In this document: one piece after another, positions 1 to 7,508 of the stretch
Layout: every line of letters starts with the position of its first letter
How positions within the stretch are numbered: the stretch's first letter is position 1
Source of the DNA: an uncultured Eubacteriales bacterium
GTDB taxonomy: Bacteria; Bacillota_A; Clostridia; Christensenellales; Aristaeellaceae
NCBI GenBank assembly: GCA_902766515.1
Contig: CACXEB010000045.1
Coordinates: 1-14,023 of the forward strand
Direction: 5' to 3'
Length of the DNA: 14,023 nt
Notes under the pieces: generated by a model
Told to the model about the DNA's origin: nothing
The model's database searches: none
The model's input: the letters and a program-made list of their open reading frames with translations, nothing else
Translations under genes and position numbers: made by a program

Positions 1-924
1 GCGCAGCTGAACGCGCTCCGGCGGGAGGGCCTCCGCCGGCTGGAGGAGGCTGTCGCGCAGCGGTTTGAAGCGGAACGCTGCGAGGAGGACGGCGCAGCCT
101 GGCCGGAGGCGGCCGGGGACGAAACGCCGCCGGCGGGCCGGTTCCTGGTCCGGACGGAGCGGCCGGAGGACGTCACACCGTTGGTGGACGCCGGCGCGGA
201 CCTGGTGCTGCTGGCGCTGCGGGACGTGACGGCGGAAGCCCTGCCGCGCCTCAGCGTGCCGGCGGAGCGCGTCATGCTGCAGCTGCCGCCGGTGGCGGAC
301 GACCGGACGCTGGAACGCCTGGCGGATTGGGCGGCCGACCGCGGCCTGGAGGTGGCGGCGGACAATATCGCGCACCTGGCGGACGGCCGCGCGGCGATGA
401 CGGGGGAGGGCATCCCCGTGTTCAACGCCCGGGCGGAGCGGTTCCTCCGGTCCTTCGGTGTCCGCGGCGCGATGCTGAGCCCGGAGCTGTCGGGCGACGA
501 GATCCGGCGGATGCCGCCGCCGTGCCTTGAGCGGATCGTGATGGTATACGGCCGGCAGCGGCTCATGCTGCTCAGCCATTGCCCGGAACGGGTGCGGCTG
601 GGGCTTCGGGCGGACCGGCAGTCGTGCCGGCGCTGCGATGCGGGCGACGGGCTGGCCGGGCATCCGCTGACGGACCGCATGGGGGTCCGGCTGCCGATGA
701 TCCCCTACCGGACGGACGCGGGCTGTGTCATCCGGCTGTATGGCGGCGCGCCGGTGTCGCTGCTTCCGTATATGGACCGCCTGCGCGGCTGTCCGGTATC
801 GTTCCTGCTGAGCATGACGGACGAAGCGCCGGAGGAGCGGCCGCGGATCCTGCGGGCGTTCCTGAACGGCGCGGGCACCGGTGTTGAGGGCGTGCCGGGC
901 AAATTTCTCACAGGTGTGGCATAA
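1..924 (+). CDS. U32-family peptidase/hydroxylase-like protein, C-terminal part
   Basis: The frame is open from base 1, so the gene is cut at its 5' end; 307 C-terminal residues are present and the stop is the TAA at 922-924. The first visible residues (QLNALRREGLRRLEEAV) match the segment that follows the catalytic core in long clostridial U32 proteins, which are usually about 800 residues, so roughly 500 residues probably lie upstream. Further on, the pattern YGRQRLMLLSHCP, then a CxxC pair, DRMGVRLP and a GC pair is typical of this family. Four cysteines (residues 194, 209, 212 and 242 of this fragment) fit the iron-sulfur ligands known in U32 relatives such as UbiU/UbiV and the RNA-hydroxylation proteins RlhA and TrhP. 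The family is called a peptidase by history, but many members modify RNA or ubiquinone, so the real substrate is open. It lies 27 nt before mutS2 on the same strand and is probably co-transcribed with it. Confidence 0.85.
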   Translation, partial: AQLNALRREGLRRLEEAVAQRFEAERCEEDGAAWPEAAGDETPPAGRFLVRTERPEDVTPLVDAGADLVLLALRDVTAEALPRLSVPAERVMLQLPPVADDRTLERLADWAADRGLEVAADNIAHLADGRAAMTGEGIPVFNARAERFLRSFGVRGAMLSPELSGDEIRRMPPPCLERIVMVYGRQRLMLLSHCPERVRLGLRADRQSCRRCDAGDGLAGHPLTDRMGVRLPMIPYRTDAGCVIRLYGGAPVSLLPYMDRLRGCPVSFLLSMTDEAPEERPRILRAFLNGAGTGVEGVPGKFLTGVA

Positions 925-951
925 GCAGAATCATGAATAAGGGGCTGAACG

Positions 952-3303
952 ATGATGAACGAACGCGCGCTTCGGGTGCTGGAATTCTATAAGATCCTGG
1001 ACATGCTGGCGGAATACGCGCTGACGGACGGCGGCAAGGCAGCCTGCCTGGCCCTGAAGCCGGACAGCGATATAAAAGCCGTCACGCGGGCGCAGGCGGA
1101 AACGGAGGAAGCCGTCGCCCTCCTGAGCCGCCTGGGCGGCAATCCGCTCAGCGCCTTCAAGGACGTCAACGACGCGCTGAGCCTGGCCGAAAAGGGCGCC
1201 GTGCTTTCCCCGGGGCGCCTGCTGCAGGTCGCGGAGGTTCTCCATGCGGCGCGGAACGCCCGGGCGCAGCTGGTGACCGACCGGGAGGACACGCCGCTGA
1301 TTACCGCGGAGGCGTCCCAGCTCCGGGCCAACCAGAACCTGGAGCGGGACATCACCGACGCGATCCTCAGCGAGGAGGAGATCGCGGATCACGCCAGCGC
1401 GGCGCTGCTGGATATCCGGCGGCACATTTCCCGCGCCAACGACCGCATCCGCGAGAAGCTGAACGCCATGGCCCATGGCAGCGCATACGCCAAGTACCTG
1501 CAGGACAACATCGTGACCGTGCGGAACGGCCGCTATGTGCTGGCCGTCCGGTCCGAGTACCGGGCGAATGTCCCGGGCATCGTGCAGGACCAGTCCTCCA
1601 CCGGCGCGACCTTGTTCATCGAGCCGCTGGCCGTGGTGGAGCTCAGCAACGATATCCGCGAATGGCAGGCGAAGGAACGGCAGGAGATCGAGCGGATCCT
1701 GGCCGCGCTGTCGGCGGCGGTCGGCGGAGACGCGCCCGGCATCTCGCGGAACGTGGCGATCCTGACCCACCTGGATTTCTGCTTTGCCAAGGGCATGCTG
1801 TCCCGGCGGCTGCACTGCGTCGCGCCCAAAATCAATGACCGCGGCTATCTGAACCTGATCCGCGTCCGGCATCCCCTGATCGACGAGGACAAGGTGGTGC
1901 CCCTCAGCCTGGCGCTGGGCGACAGCTACACCAGCCTGATCATTACCGGCCCCAACACGGGCGGCAAGACCGTCACCCTCAAGAGCGTCGGCCTGGTCAC
2001 CCTGATGGCCCAGGCGGGCCTGCAGGTGCCGGCGGAGCTGGGCACCGAGGTCGCGGTGTTCCACGGCGTGTACGCCGATATCGGCGACGAGCAGTCCATT
2101 GAACAGTCGCTGTCCACGTTCTCCTCCCACATGACCAACATCGTTTCCATCCTCTCACAGCTGGAGGATGACGACCTGGTGCTGTTCGATGAGCTGGGCG
2201 CGGGCACCGATCCCACGGAGGGCGCGGCCCTGGCCCAGGCGATCCTGGACCACCTGCTCAAGCGGAGCATCCGCACCGTGGCGACTACGCACTACAGCGA
2301 ACTGAAAGCCTACGCCATGACGACACCGCATGCGGAAAACGCGAGCATGGAGTTTGACGTCACCAGCCTGCGCCCGACCTACCGGCTGAGCATCGGCGTG
2401 CCCGGAAAATCCAACGCGTTTGAGATTTCGCGGCGGCTGGGCCTGGACGACGCGCTGATCGAAAGCGCGAAGGACCTGCTGAGCCATGAAAGCATCCGCT
2501 TCGAGGACGTCATCGCGAGCGCCGAATACCACCACCAGGTGGCGGAGCGCGAGCGCCAGCTGGCCGAGGAAGCCCGGCAGGAGACCGTGCGCCTCCGGGA
2601 CGAAGCGGAGAAGCTGTACCGCGAGACCGAGGAAAAGCGCCGTGGCGCGAACGCCAAGGCGCGCGAGGAGGCGCGGCGGATCGTCGAACAGGCCCGCCGC
2701 GAGGCGCAGGAAGTGCTGTCCGAGATGAAGCGCCTGAAGGCCGAAAACAAGGCCCAGGCGCAGCAGCTCAGCAACCGCCTGGACAGGAGCCTGGACAGCC
2801 TGTCCGAGGGCCTGCGGGCCGCGGAGCGGCCGGTGGTCCGCAAGAACCAGCGCCCGCTGATGAAGGGCGACACGGTGCAGATCCTGACCCTCAACACCCG
2901 CGGCACCGTCCTGAAGGAAACGGACGAGAAGGGCGAGGTCCTCGTGCAGGCGGGCATCATCAAGTGCAAGGTCGCCGCCGACCAGCTGGTGCTGGAGGAA
3001 GGGGCGGCTGAGAAGAAGCAGACCCAGGTGCACGCGCATACGGACGCGAAGCATGCCGTCGTGCCCCTGCAGGAGGATGTCCGCGGCATGGCCCTGGACG
3101 AGGCGATCGAGGCGGTGGACCGGTACCTGGACCAGGTGGTCATGGCCGGCTATCACGAGGTGACCATCGTCCACGGCAAGGGGACGGGCGTCCTGCGCGC
3201 GGGCATTCACCAGCACCTGAAAAAGCACCGCATCGTCAAGAGCTACCGGCTGGGCCAGTACGGCGAGGGCGAGGACGGCGTGACGATCGTGACGCTGAAG
3301 TGA
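952..3303 (+). CDS. mutS2: MutS2 / RqcU, ATPase with C-terminal Smr domain
   Basis: A full-length 783-residue MutS2, the usual size. Residues 1-300 form the core and lever region. The ATPase has Walker A GPNTGGKT at 333-340, the STFSSHM signature near 388-394 and Walker B with LFDELGAGTDPTEG around 411-424. A charged coiled coil covers about 520-625, a KOW-like segment about 637-683, and the Smr domain about 708-783 with HGKGTGVLR at 741-749. MutS2 lacks the mismatch-recognition domain of MutS. In Bacillus subtilis it (RqcU) acts on collided ribosomes, and it has also been linked to suppression of recombination. The Smr LDLR motif is altered here to EDVR (708-711). ATG occurs at both 952 and 955; the purine-rich AAGGGG at 939-944 is placed to serve either. 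The next gene starts 11 nt after the stop. Confidence 0.96.
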   Translation: MMNERALRVLEFYKILDMLAEYALTDGGKAACLALKPDSDIKAVTRAQAETEEAVALLSRLGGNPLSAFKDVNDALSLAEKGAVLSPGRLLQVAEVLHAARNARAQLVTDREDTPLITAEASQLRANQNLERDITDAILSEEEIADHASAALLDIRRHISRANDRIREKLNAMAHGSAYAKYLQDNIVTVRNGRYVLAVRSEYRANVPGIVQDQSSTGATLFIEPLAVVELSNDIREWQAKERQEIERILAALSAAVGGDAPGISRNVAILTHLDFCFAKGMLSRRLHCVAPKINDRGYLNLIRVRHPLIDEDKVVPLSLALGDSYTSLIITGPNTGGKTVTLKSVGLVTLMAQAGLQVPAELGTEVAVFHGVYADIGDEQSIEQSLSTFSSHMTNIVSILSQLEDDDLVLFDELGAGTDPTEGAALAQAILDHLLKRSIRTVATTHYSELKAYAMTTPHAENASMEFDVTSLRPTYRLSIGVPGKSNAFEISRRLGLDDALIESAKDLLSHESIRFEDVIASAEYHHQVAERERQLAEEARQETVRLRDEAEKLYRETEEKRRGANAKAREEARRIVEQARREAQEVLSEMKRLKAENKAQAQQLSNRLDRSLDSLSEGLRAAERPVVRKNQRPLMKGDTVQILTLNTRGTVLKETDEKGEVLVQAGIIKCKVAADQLVLEEGAAEKKQTQVHAHTDAKHAVVPLQEDVRGMALDEAIEAVDRYLDQVVMAGYHEVTIVHGKGTGVLRAGIHQHLKKHRIVKSYRLGQYGEGEDGVTIVTLK

Positions 3304-3314
3304 CGGAGGTCGGC

Positions 3315-4007
3315 ATGGAGGACAGACAGACGATCATGATCGTCGACGACGATCGCAATATCGCGCAGCTGATCCGGCTGCTGCTGGAGAAGGAAGGCTA
3401 CGCCGTGACCGTGCAGGAAAACGGCGACGACGCGCTGAAGGCCTTTTCCCGCAAGCGGCCCGACCTGCTGCTGCTGGACATCATGCTGCCCGGGATGGAC
3501 GGCTGGGAGGTGTGCCGCGCCGTGCGGGCGCAGAGCGCGGTGCCGATCATCATGCTTTCCGCCAAGGACGAAACCTTTGACAAGGTCCTCGGCCTGGAGC
3601 TGGGGGCGGATGACTATATCACCAAACCCTTTGACAACAAGGAGCTGGTCGCGCGGGTCAAGGCGGTGCTGCGCCGCAGCGCGCCGGCGGAAACGGCGCC
3701 GTCGGGCGGCACGGTGACCTATCCCGGGCTCAGCGTCAGCATCGACACTTACGAGGTCACCTACCAGGGCAGACAGCTGGAGATGCCGCCCAAGGAGCTG
3801 GAGCTGCTGTATTTCCTCGCGTCCCACAAAAACCGCGTCTTCACCCGGGAGCAGCTGCTGGAGCAGGTCTGGGGGTTCGAATTCTTTGGCGACAGCCGGA
3901 CGGTCGACCAGCATATCAAGCGCCTCCGCGAAAAGCTGACCGGCAGCGAGCAGCTGGGCTGGCAGATCAAAACGGTCTGGGGTGTCGGCTACAAATTCGA
4001 GGCCTGA
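3315..4007 (+). CDS. OmpR/PhoB-family response regulator
   Basis: A 230-residue two-component regulator with a receiver domain (about 5-120) and an OmpR-type winged-helix DNA-binding domain (about 132-230). The receiver has the acidic pocket DDD at 11-13, phospho-acceptor Asp55 in LLLLDIMLPGMDG, Ser82 and Lys104 in YITKPF, so it should be phosphorylatable. The recognition-helix region reads SRTVDQHIKRLREKL, and the C-terminal hairpin ends in VWGVGYKFE, as is usual. I chose ATG 3315 because GGAGG at 3305-3309 sits 5 nt before it; a GTG at 3300 would add five residues but has no ribosome site of its own and overlaps the mutS2 stop. The partner kinase starts 3 nt after the stop. The target genes cannot be read from the window; PhoP/ResD/WalR-like regulators are its closest look-alikes. 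Confidence 0.95.
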   Translation: MEDRQTIMIVDDDRNIAQLIRLLLEKEGYAVTVQENGDDALKAFSRKRPDLLLLDIMLPGMDGWEVCRAVRAQSAVPIIMLSAKDETFDKVLGLELGADDYITKPFDNKELVARVKAVLRRSAPAETAPSGGTVTYPGLSVSIDTYEVTYQGRQLEMPPKELELLYFLASHKNRVFTREQLLEQVWGFEFFGDSRTVDQHIKRLREKLTGSEQLGWQIKTVWGVGYKFEA

Positions 4008-4010
4008 GCC

Positions 4011-5459
4011 ATGCGCAGCATGTTTGCCCGGCTGATCAGCGTGTTCCTGATCGCCATCCTGGTGTTCGCGGGGGCGCTGTTCGCGATCTTCTATACGAAC
4101 GCGCTGAACCAGAACAGCACGCGGACAATCAACTCGCTGCGGCGCCAGGGGCGCGACCTGGCGTACCTGGCCAGCGAATCGCAGTACAACCCGCTGACCA
4201 TGACCTTCGGCTATTCCAGCACGACGCGGAAGTATATCCAGTGGAAGCTGCAGAACCTGTACAGTGAATACTCCTCCTATTGCATCATCATTGACAGCAT
4301 GGGCCGGGTGCTGGTCTATATCGACCCGGGCCTTCTGAACGACGAGGATGTCCTGTCCACCCTGAACAGCGACGAGCTGAGCGACACCCTGGCCCGCGTG
4401 GTGGCGGGCGAGGAAGTCGAGTTTACGGCGCAGACCCAGAACGGCACCATGTTCACCGTCGCGATCCCCTGGAAGCAGGACGACCGGGTCATGGGCGCGG
4501 TCGTTATCCAGACCGCCGCGCAGGCGATCAACGCGAGCTACCAGCGGACGCTGGTCCCGGTGCTGCTGGCGGCCCTTGCGGCCATCGCGCTGGCGGTGAT
4601 CCTGTTTTTCCTGCTCGCGAGGCAGCTGACACGCCCGCTGTCGAAGATGGAGCTGTCCGCCAACGCCATCGCCCAGGGCAATTTCAGCATCCGCGCGCCG
4701 GAGACGGGGTCCCGGGAGACGCGCGCGCTGGCGAGCGCCTTCAACGATATGGCGGTCCAGATGGCCTCACTGGAGACGTCCCGCCGGGACTTTATCGCCA
4801 ACGTGTCGCATGAGCTGCGGTCCCCGCTGACCTCCATCCAGGGTTACCTGCAGGGGCTGCGGGACGGGTCCTTCCCGCCGGAGGAGCGGGAACAGTGCCT
4901 GTCCGTGGCGCTGGAAGAGACGAAACGCCTTTCAAAGATCGTGTCCGGCCTGCTCAGCCTGTCGCGGATGGAGCGGGAGGACGCCGTCCTGAATGAGAGC
5001 GATTTTGACCTGAACGAGCTGATCCGCCGGGTCCTGATCACCCAGGAAGCCCAGATCGACCGGCGGGGCATGCGTATCGGGGTGGACTTCGAGCAGGAAG
5101 TCTGCACGGTGCGCGCGGACCGTGACCAGATCCAGCAGGTGCTGGTCAACCTGCTGGACAACGCGCTCAAGTTCACGCCGGACGGCGGCAGCGTCAGCTT
5201 CGCGACCCGCCGGGAGAAGGACCGGATCATCTGCAGGGTGGCGGACAGCGGGCCCGGGGTGGCCCCGGAGGACGCGCCGCACATCTTCGACCGGTTCTAC
5301 AAGGCGGACAAGGCGCATACGACCGGCCAGGGCACCGGCCTCGGTCTGGCCATCTGCAAACGGATCATGGAAAACCACGGCGAACGGATCGAGCTCAGGC
5401 CCTCGGACGCGGGGGCGGTGTTCGAGCTGACGCTGAAGCCGGGAGGCGGCAATGACTGA
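4011..5459 (+). CDS. Membrane sensor histidine kinase, cognate to the upstream regulator
   Basis: A 482-residue HisKA/HATPase_c kinase. Membrane helices lie at about 7-28 and 181-203. Between them is an extracytoplasmic sensor domain of about 150 residues that looks Cache/PAS-like (YCIIIDSMGRVLVYID near 90-105, then GAVVIQTA near 162-169). A HAMP domain follows at about 204-256. The H-box FIANVSHELRSPLTSIQGY places the phospho-accepting His at 267. The N-box is NLLDNALKF (380-388), the G1 box DSGPGV (412-417), the F-box FDRFYKAD (426-433) and the G2 box GTGLGLAI (441-448), so all catalytic boxes are intact. GAGG at 3999-4002 supports the ATG at 4011. There is no PAS domain between HAMP and HisKA. 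The ligand is unknown. The gene ends inside the start of ispE, which points to translational coupling. Confidence 0.95.
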   Translation: MRSMFARLISVFLIAILVFAGALFAIFYTNALNQNSTRTINSLRRQGRDLAYLASESQYNPLTMTFGYSSTTRKYIQWKLQNLYSEYSSYCIIIDSMGRVLVYIDPGLLNDEDVLSTLNSDELSDTLARVVAGEEVEFTAQTQNGTMFTVAIPWKQDDRVMGAVVIQTAAQAINASYQRTLVPVLLAALAAIALAVILFFLLARQLTRPLSKMELSANAIAQGNFSIRAPETGSRETRALASAFNDMAVQMASLETSRRDFIANVSHELRSPLTSIQGYLQGLRDGSFPPEEREQCLSVALEETKRLSKIVSGLLSLSRMEREDAVLNESDFDLNELIRRVLITQEAQIDRRGMRIGVDFEQEVCTVRADRDQIQQVLVNLLDNALKFTPDGGSVSFATRREKDRIICRVADSGPGVAPEDAPHIFDRFYKADKAHTTGQGTGLGLAICKRIMENHGERIELRPSDAGAVFELTLKPGGGND

Positions 5460-6315
5460 CCGGATCATCCGCGTGCAGGCGCACGCGAAAATCAACTGGT
5501 GCCTGGCTGTCACGGGCCGGGATGCCCACGGCTACCACCTGCTGGACATGCTCATGCAGCGCGTGTCCCTGTACGACACGCTGTCTGCCGCGCCCGGGGA
5601 GGCGCTGAGCCTGCGGATCGCGGGCGATCCCGTCGGCTGCGCGCCGGAAAAAAACCTGGTGCTGCGGGCGGCCCGGGCCCTGCAGGCGCGGTACGGCGTG
5701 ACGCGGGGCGCGCGGCTGACCCTGGTCAAGCGCATTCCGCAGGGGGCCGGTATGGGCGGCGGCAGCAGCGATGCCGCCGCGGCGCTGAAAGCCCTGTGCC
5801 GCCTGTGGGGGCTGCGGCCGGAGCCGCAGGCGCTGGGGGAACTGGCGCTGTCCATCGGGGCGGATGTGCCCTTTTTCCTGCACGGTACACCGGCCCGGGT
5901 CCAGGGCATCGGCGAGCGGCTGACTCCGGCGGCGCTGCCCGGCCAGGTGCCCCTGGTCCTCTTCAAGCTGACGGAAGGCCTGAGCACAGCGGAGGTCTAC
6001 GCGGAGTCCGACCGCTGCCCGCAGCCGCCCATCCGGGTCGAAGCGCTGGCCGATTGCCTCAGCGAACGGGATTTTGTCCGCGCGCAGGCGCTTACCGGCA
6101 ACGCGCTGTACCCCGCCGCCCTCCGGCTGCAGCCCGGGCTGGAAACGGCAAAGCGCGCCGTTGAAGAAAGCGGCGCGCTCTACTCGCTGATGACCGGCAG
6201 CGGGGCGGTGGTGTACGGTGTGTTTGCGACCTCAAGGCAGGCGCTGGATGCGGCGGAACAGCTCCGGAACGATTATCCGGGCGCCTATGCCGCGTGCGCA
6301 ACGACGCTCAGCTGA
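5452..6315 (+). CDS. ispE: 4-diphosphocytidyl-2-C-methyl-D-erythritol kinase
   Basis: IspE is a GHMP-family kinase that phosphorylates the 2-hydroxyl of CDP-methylerythritol with ATP in the non-mevalonate isoprenoid pathway, in the cytoplasm. The 287-residue length is normal. Visible marks are the N-terminal AHAKINWCL with the catalytic-type Lys13, the substrate motif DAHGYHLLDMLMQRVSLYD, the glycine-rich ATP loop PQGAGMGGGSSDAA (97-109), GADVPFFLHG with the catalytic Asp138, and the C-terminal glycine motif LMTGSGAVVYG (247-257). The start ATG overlaps the kinase stop (ATGACTGA, 5452-5459) and has GGGAGG just upstream, so this start is secure. The 3' end overlaps the convergent gene at 6308-6796 by 8 nt. 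No terminator is visible after the stop. Confidence 0.95.
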   Translation: MTDRIIRVQAHAKINWCLAVTGRDAHGYHLLDMLMQRVSLYDTLSAAPGEALSLRIAGDPVGCAPEKNLVLRAARALQARYGVTRGARLTLVKRIPQGAGMGGGSSDAAAALKALCRLWGLRPEPQALGELALSIGADVPFFLHGTPARVQGIGERLTPAALPGQVPLVLFKLTEGLSTAEVYAESDRCPQPPIRVEALADCLSERDFVRAQALTGNALYPAALRLQPGLETAKRAVEESGALYSLMTGSGAVVYGVFATSRQALDAAEQLRNDYPGAYAACATTLS

Positions 6316-6796
6316 CGATGGTGCCGTCGATATAGCCCCTGACCAGCTGCAGGTGTTTCATCAACAGCTCCCGGATTTCCACCGTGGAGCTTTTTGCGCT
6401 TTGTACGAGGGATTCGTAGTTGTCCAGGTCGGTGTACAGTGCGACGAACGCGTCGTCGGGGACATAGCGGCCGCCCTCCCCGAACAGCTGGATGCTGAGC
6501 CGGTTGACCTGCTCCAGCGCATAGACGTACTGGCGGATCTGGCCCAGCCGCTGGGAGGTGTTGGAAATGGTGAAACTGTCCATCCGGTTGGCCACGGAAA
6601 TGGCGTTGGAAATGTTATTGGCCATTGCCTGCGCATACTGCTCCCGGCTTTTGCTGACCAGGCGGGTGGATGTGACGGAAGTGACCGCCAGCGCGACGGT
6701 CGCGACAGCCAGCAGGATCACGGCCACCAGCAGGATGCGGTACCGGAGGCGGAAATTGCCTGACGCGTGCCGGTTTTGTGCCGCATATTGATACAT
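6308..6796 (-). CDS. Small single-pass membrane protein of unknown function
   Basis: A 162-residue protein that I do not recognise. The N-terminus is polar and basic (to about residue 20, ending FRLRYR), followed by one strong hydrophobic helix at about 21-43 (ILLVAVILLAVATVALAV). The remaining 120 residues look helical and probably face outside, with Gln-, Asn- and Ser-rich stretches and no cysteine. Because the basic side precedes the helix, an N-in, C-out anchor is the natural reading. The shape recalls the extracellular helical domain of chemoreceptors or kinases, but no signalling domain follows. It has a plausible promoter of its own (6866-6893) and weak AAGGA-type ribosome sites just before the ATG. 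The last 8 nt overlap the end of ispE on the other strand. The promoter, ribosome site and clean hydrophobic helix support it as real. Confidence 0.7.
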   Translation of the reverse strand: MYQYAAQNRHASGNFRLRYRILLVAVILLAVATVALAVTSVTSTRLVSKSREQYAQAMANNISNAISVANRMDSFTISNTSQRLGQIRQYVYALEQVNRLSIQLFGEGGRYVPDDAFVALYTDLDNYESLVQSAKSSTVEIRELLMKHLQLVRGYIDGTIVS

Positions 6797-6865
6797 TCGT
6801 CCTTCATCCTTTCAAAAGTCCCCGGTTGTCCGGAAAAATATATTCAGTGGAGACTTTCACCCTGT

Positions 6866-6893
6866 AGTATACCAGCTTTTTGGAATATTGCAA
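6866..6893 (-). promoter_or_regulatory. Sigma-A type promoter for the small membrane protein
   Basis: Read on the minus strand: -35 TTGCAA (6893-6888), a 16-nt spacer, and -10 TATACT (6871-6866), with TGG directly before the -10, an extended -10 element. The start would lie near 6859, leaving about 60 nt of leader before the ATG at 6796. Confidence 0.6.
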
Positions 6894-6897
6894 GGAG

Positions 6898-6918
6898 AAT
6901 CGCAAAAAAGTGGCGATT
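6898..6918. repeat. Short inverted repeat just upstream of the promoter
   Basis: AATCGC (6898-6903) and GCGATT (6913-6918) are perfect arms around a 9-nt A-rich spacer. It lies immediately upstream of the -35 of the 6866-6893 promoter and could be a protein-binding site. Arms this short can arise by chance in an AT-rich gap, so this is only a candidate. Confidence 0.25.
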
Positions 6919-6999
6919 TAAAGCCCTGAAATCATAAAAATTGATGGTTTTGTGGTGGAACAAGCCGGGTATGGGGCAGAATGACAGCAGTAAAAATAC

Positions 7000-7036
7000 A
7001 AAAAACCGCCTGGCCGGCAGGGCTGCCGGCAGACGG
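7000..7036 (-). terminator. Rho-independent terminator of the HU gene
   Basis: On the minus strand a GC-rich hairpin spans 7036 down to 7006. Its core arms GCCGGCAG and CTGCCGGC are separated by 2 nt, and an outer CCGTCT arm pairs with AGGCGG through one wobble and one bulge. It is followed at once by six T residues (7005-7000). It starts 36 nt after the HU stop codon, so HU is transcribed as a separate unit. Confidence 0.9.
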
Positions 7037-7072
7037 ATGATGGTGGTGTCAGCGTATGAAACAGGGATAGGC

Positions 7073-7351
7073 TCAGCCTTTGTTGACGCGCTGCTTCAGG
7101 TTCTTGCCGGAACGGAAGCCGACGGAATTGCTTTCGGGTATTTTGACCGCTTCACCGGTACGGAAGTTGCGGCCCTTGCGCGCGCTGCGGCTGCGGACTT
7201 CAAACGTGCCCAGGCCGCTGACGCTGGCCTTTTTCTTGGAAGCGATCTCATCCACGATGATATCCACCATCGAGGTGAAGGCGGTTTCGGCTTCCTTGAG
7301 GGACATACCGGTTTTGTCGGAGATCGCGTGAATCATATCCTTCTTCGTCAT
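7073..7351 (-). CDS. hup: HU-family nucleoid DNA-binding protein
   Basis: A 92-residue HU/IHF-family protein, normal in length. It coats and bends DNA as a dimer. The N-terminal helices (MTKKDMIHAISDKTGMSLKEA) are followed by the conserved GLGTFEVRSRSARKGRN strand region and the C-terminal GKNLKQRVN helix. The notable change is at the tip of the DNA-binding arm: the near-invariant GRNP reads GRNF, so residue 63, where HU and IHF carry the proline that wedges into the minor groove, is Phe. The codon is TTC on the minus strand and the reading around it is unambiguous. GGAGG ends 7 nt before the ATG. A strong terminator follows. It is single-copy in this window, so I cannot tell whether the genome also carries a standard HU. 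Confidence 0.95.
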   Translation of the reverse strand: MTKKDMIHAISDKTGMSLKEAETAFTSMVDIIVDEIASKKKASVSGLGTFEVRSRSARKGRNFRTGEAVKIPESNSVGFRSGKNLKQRVNKG

Positions 7352-7377
7352 ACAAATCCTCCATCTGTTAATAGCGC

Positions 7378-7390
7378 TTCCCGAAGGGAA
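7378..7390 (-). other. Small hairpin in the HU leader
   Basis: TTCCC and GGGAA form a 5-bp stem with a 3-nt loop about 20 nt before the HU ribosome site. It might affect leader stability, but it is short. Confidence 0.25.
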
Positions 7391-7443
7391 CTCAGCACTG
7401 AAACATACATATATATTCGCGGTGTTTTTTGGAAATCCTGCAT

Positions 7444-7473
7444 GGTATAAACGTTTTCACCAAGAAATTTCAA
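7444..7473 (-). promoter_or_regulatory. Possible HU promoter
   Basis: On the minus strand TTGAAA (7473-7468), an 18-nt spacer and TATACC (7449-7444) give a moderate sigma-A promoter in the 157-nt AT-rich gap upstream of HU. A second option nearer the gene uses TTTCCA with an AT-rich -10 around 7409-7415. The gap is clearly different in composition from the GC-rich coding sequence on either side, which fits a promoter region, but the exact element is uncertain. Confidence 0.4.
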
Positions 7474-7508
7474 AAAATTGTTGGACAATTAATCCGTCCT
7501 AACATCCA

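Noticed and set aside
931..2130. Long open frame on the minus strand opposite mutS2
   Set aside because: It mirrors a certain gene in GC-rich DNA, where antisense frames stay open by codon bias; no ribosome site or recognisable protein.
6941..7450. Open frame on the plus strand across the HU gene and its terminator
   Set aside because: It runs through a clear minus-strand terminator and the whole of HU; no ribosome site.
7472..7499. Possible terminator after the DUF4317 gene
   Set aside because: GGAC/GTCC stem of only about 4 bp with a T-run 5 nt later; too weak to call.
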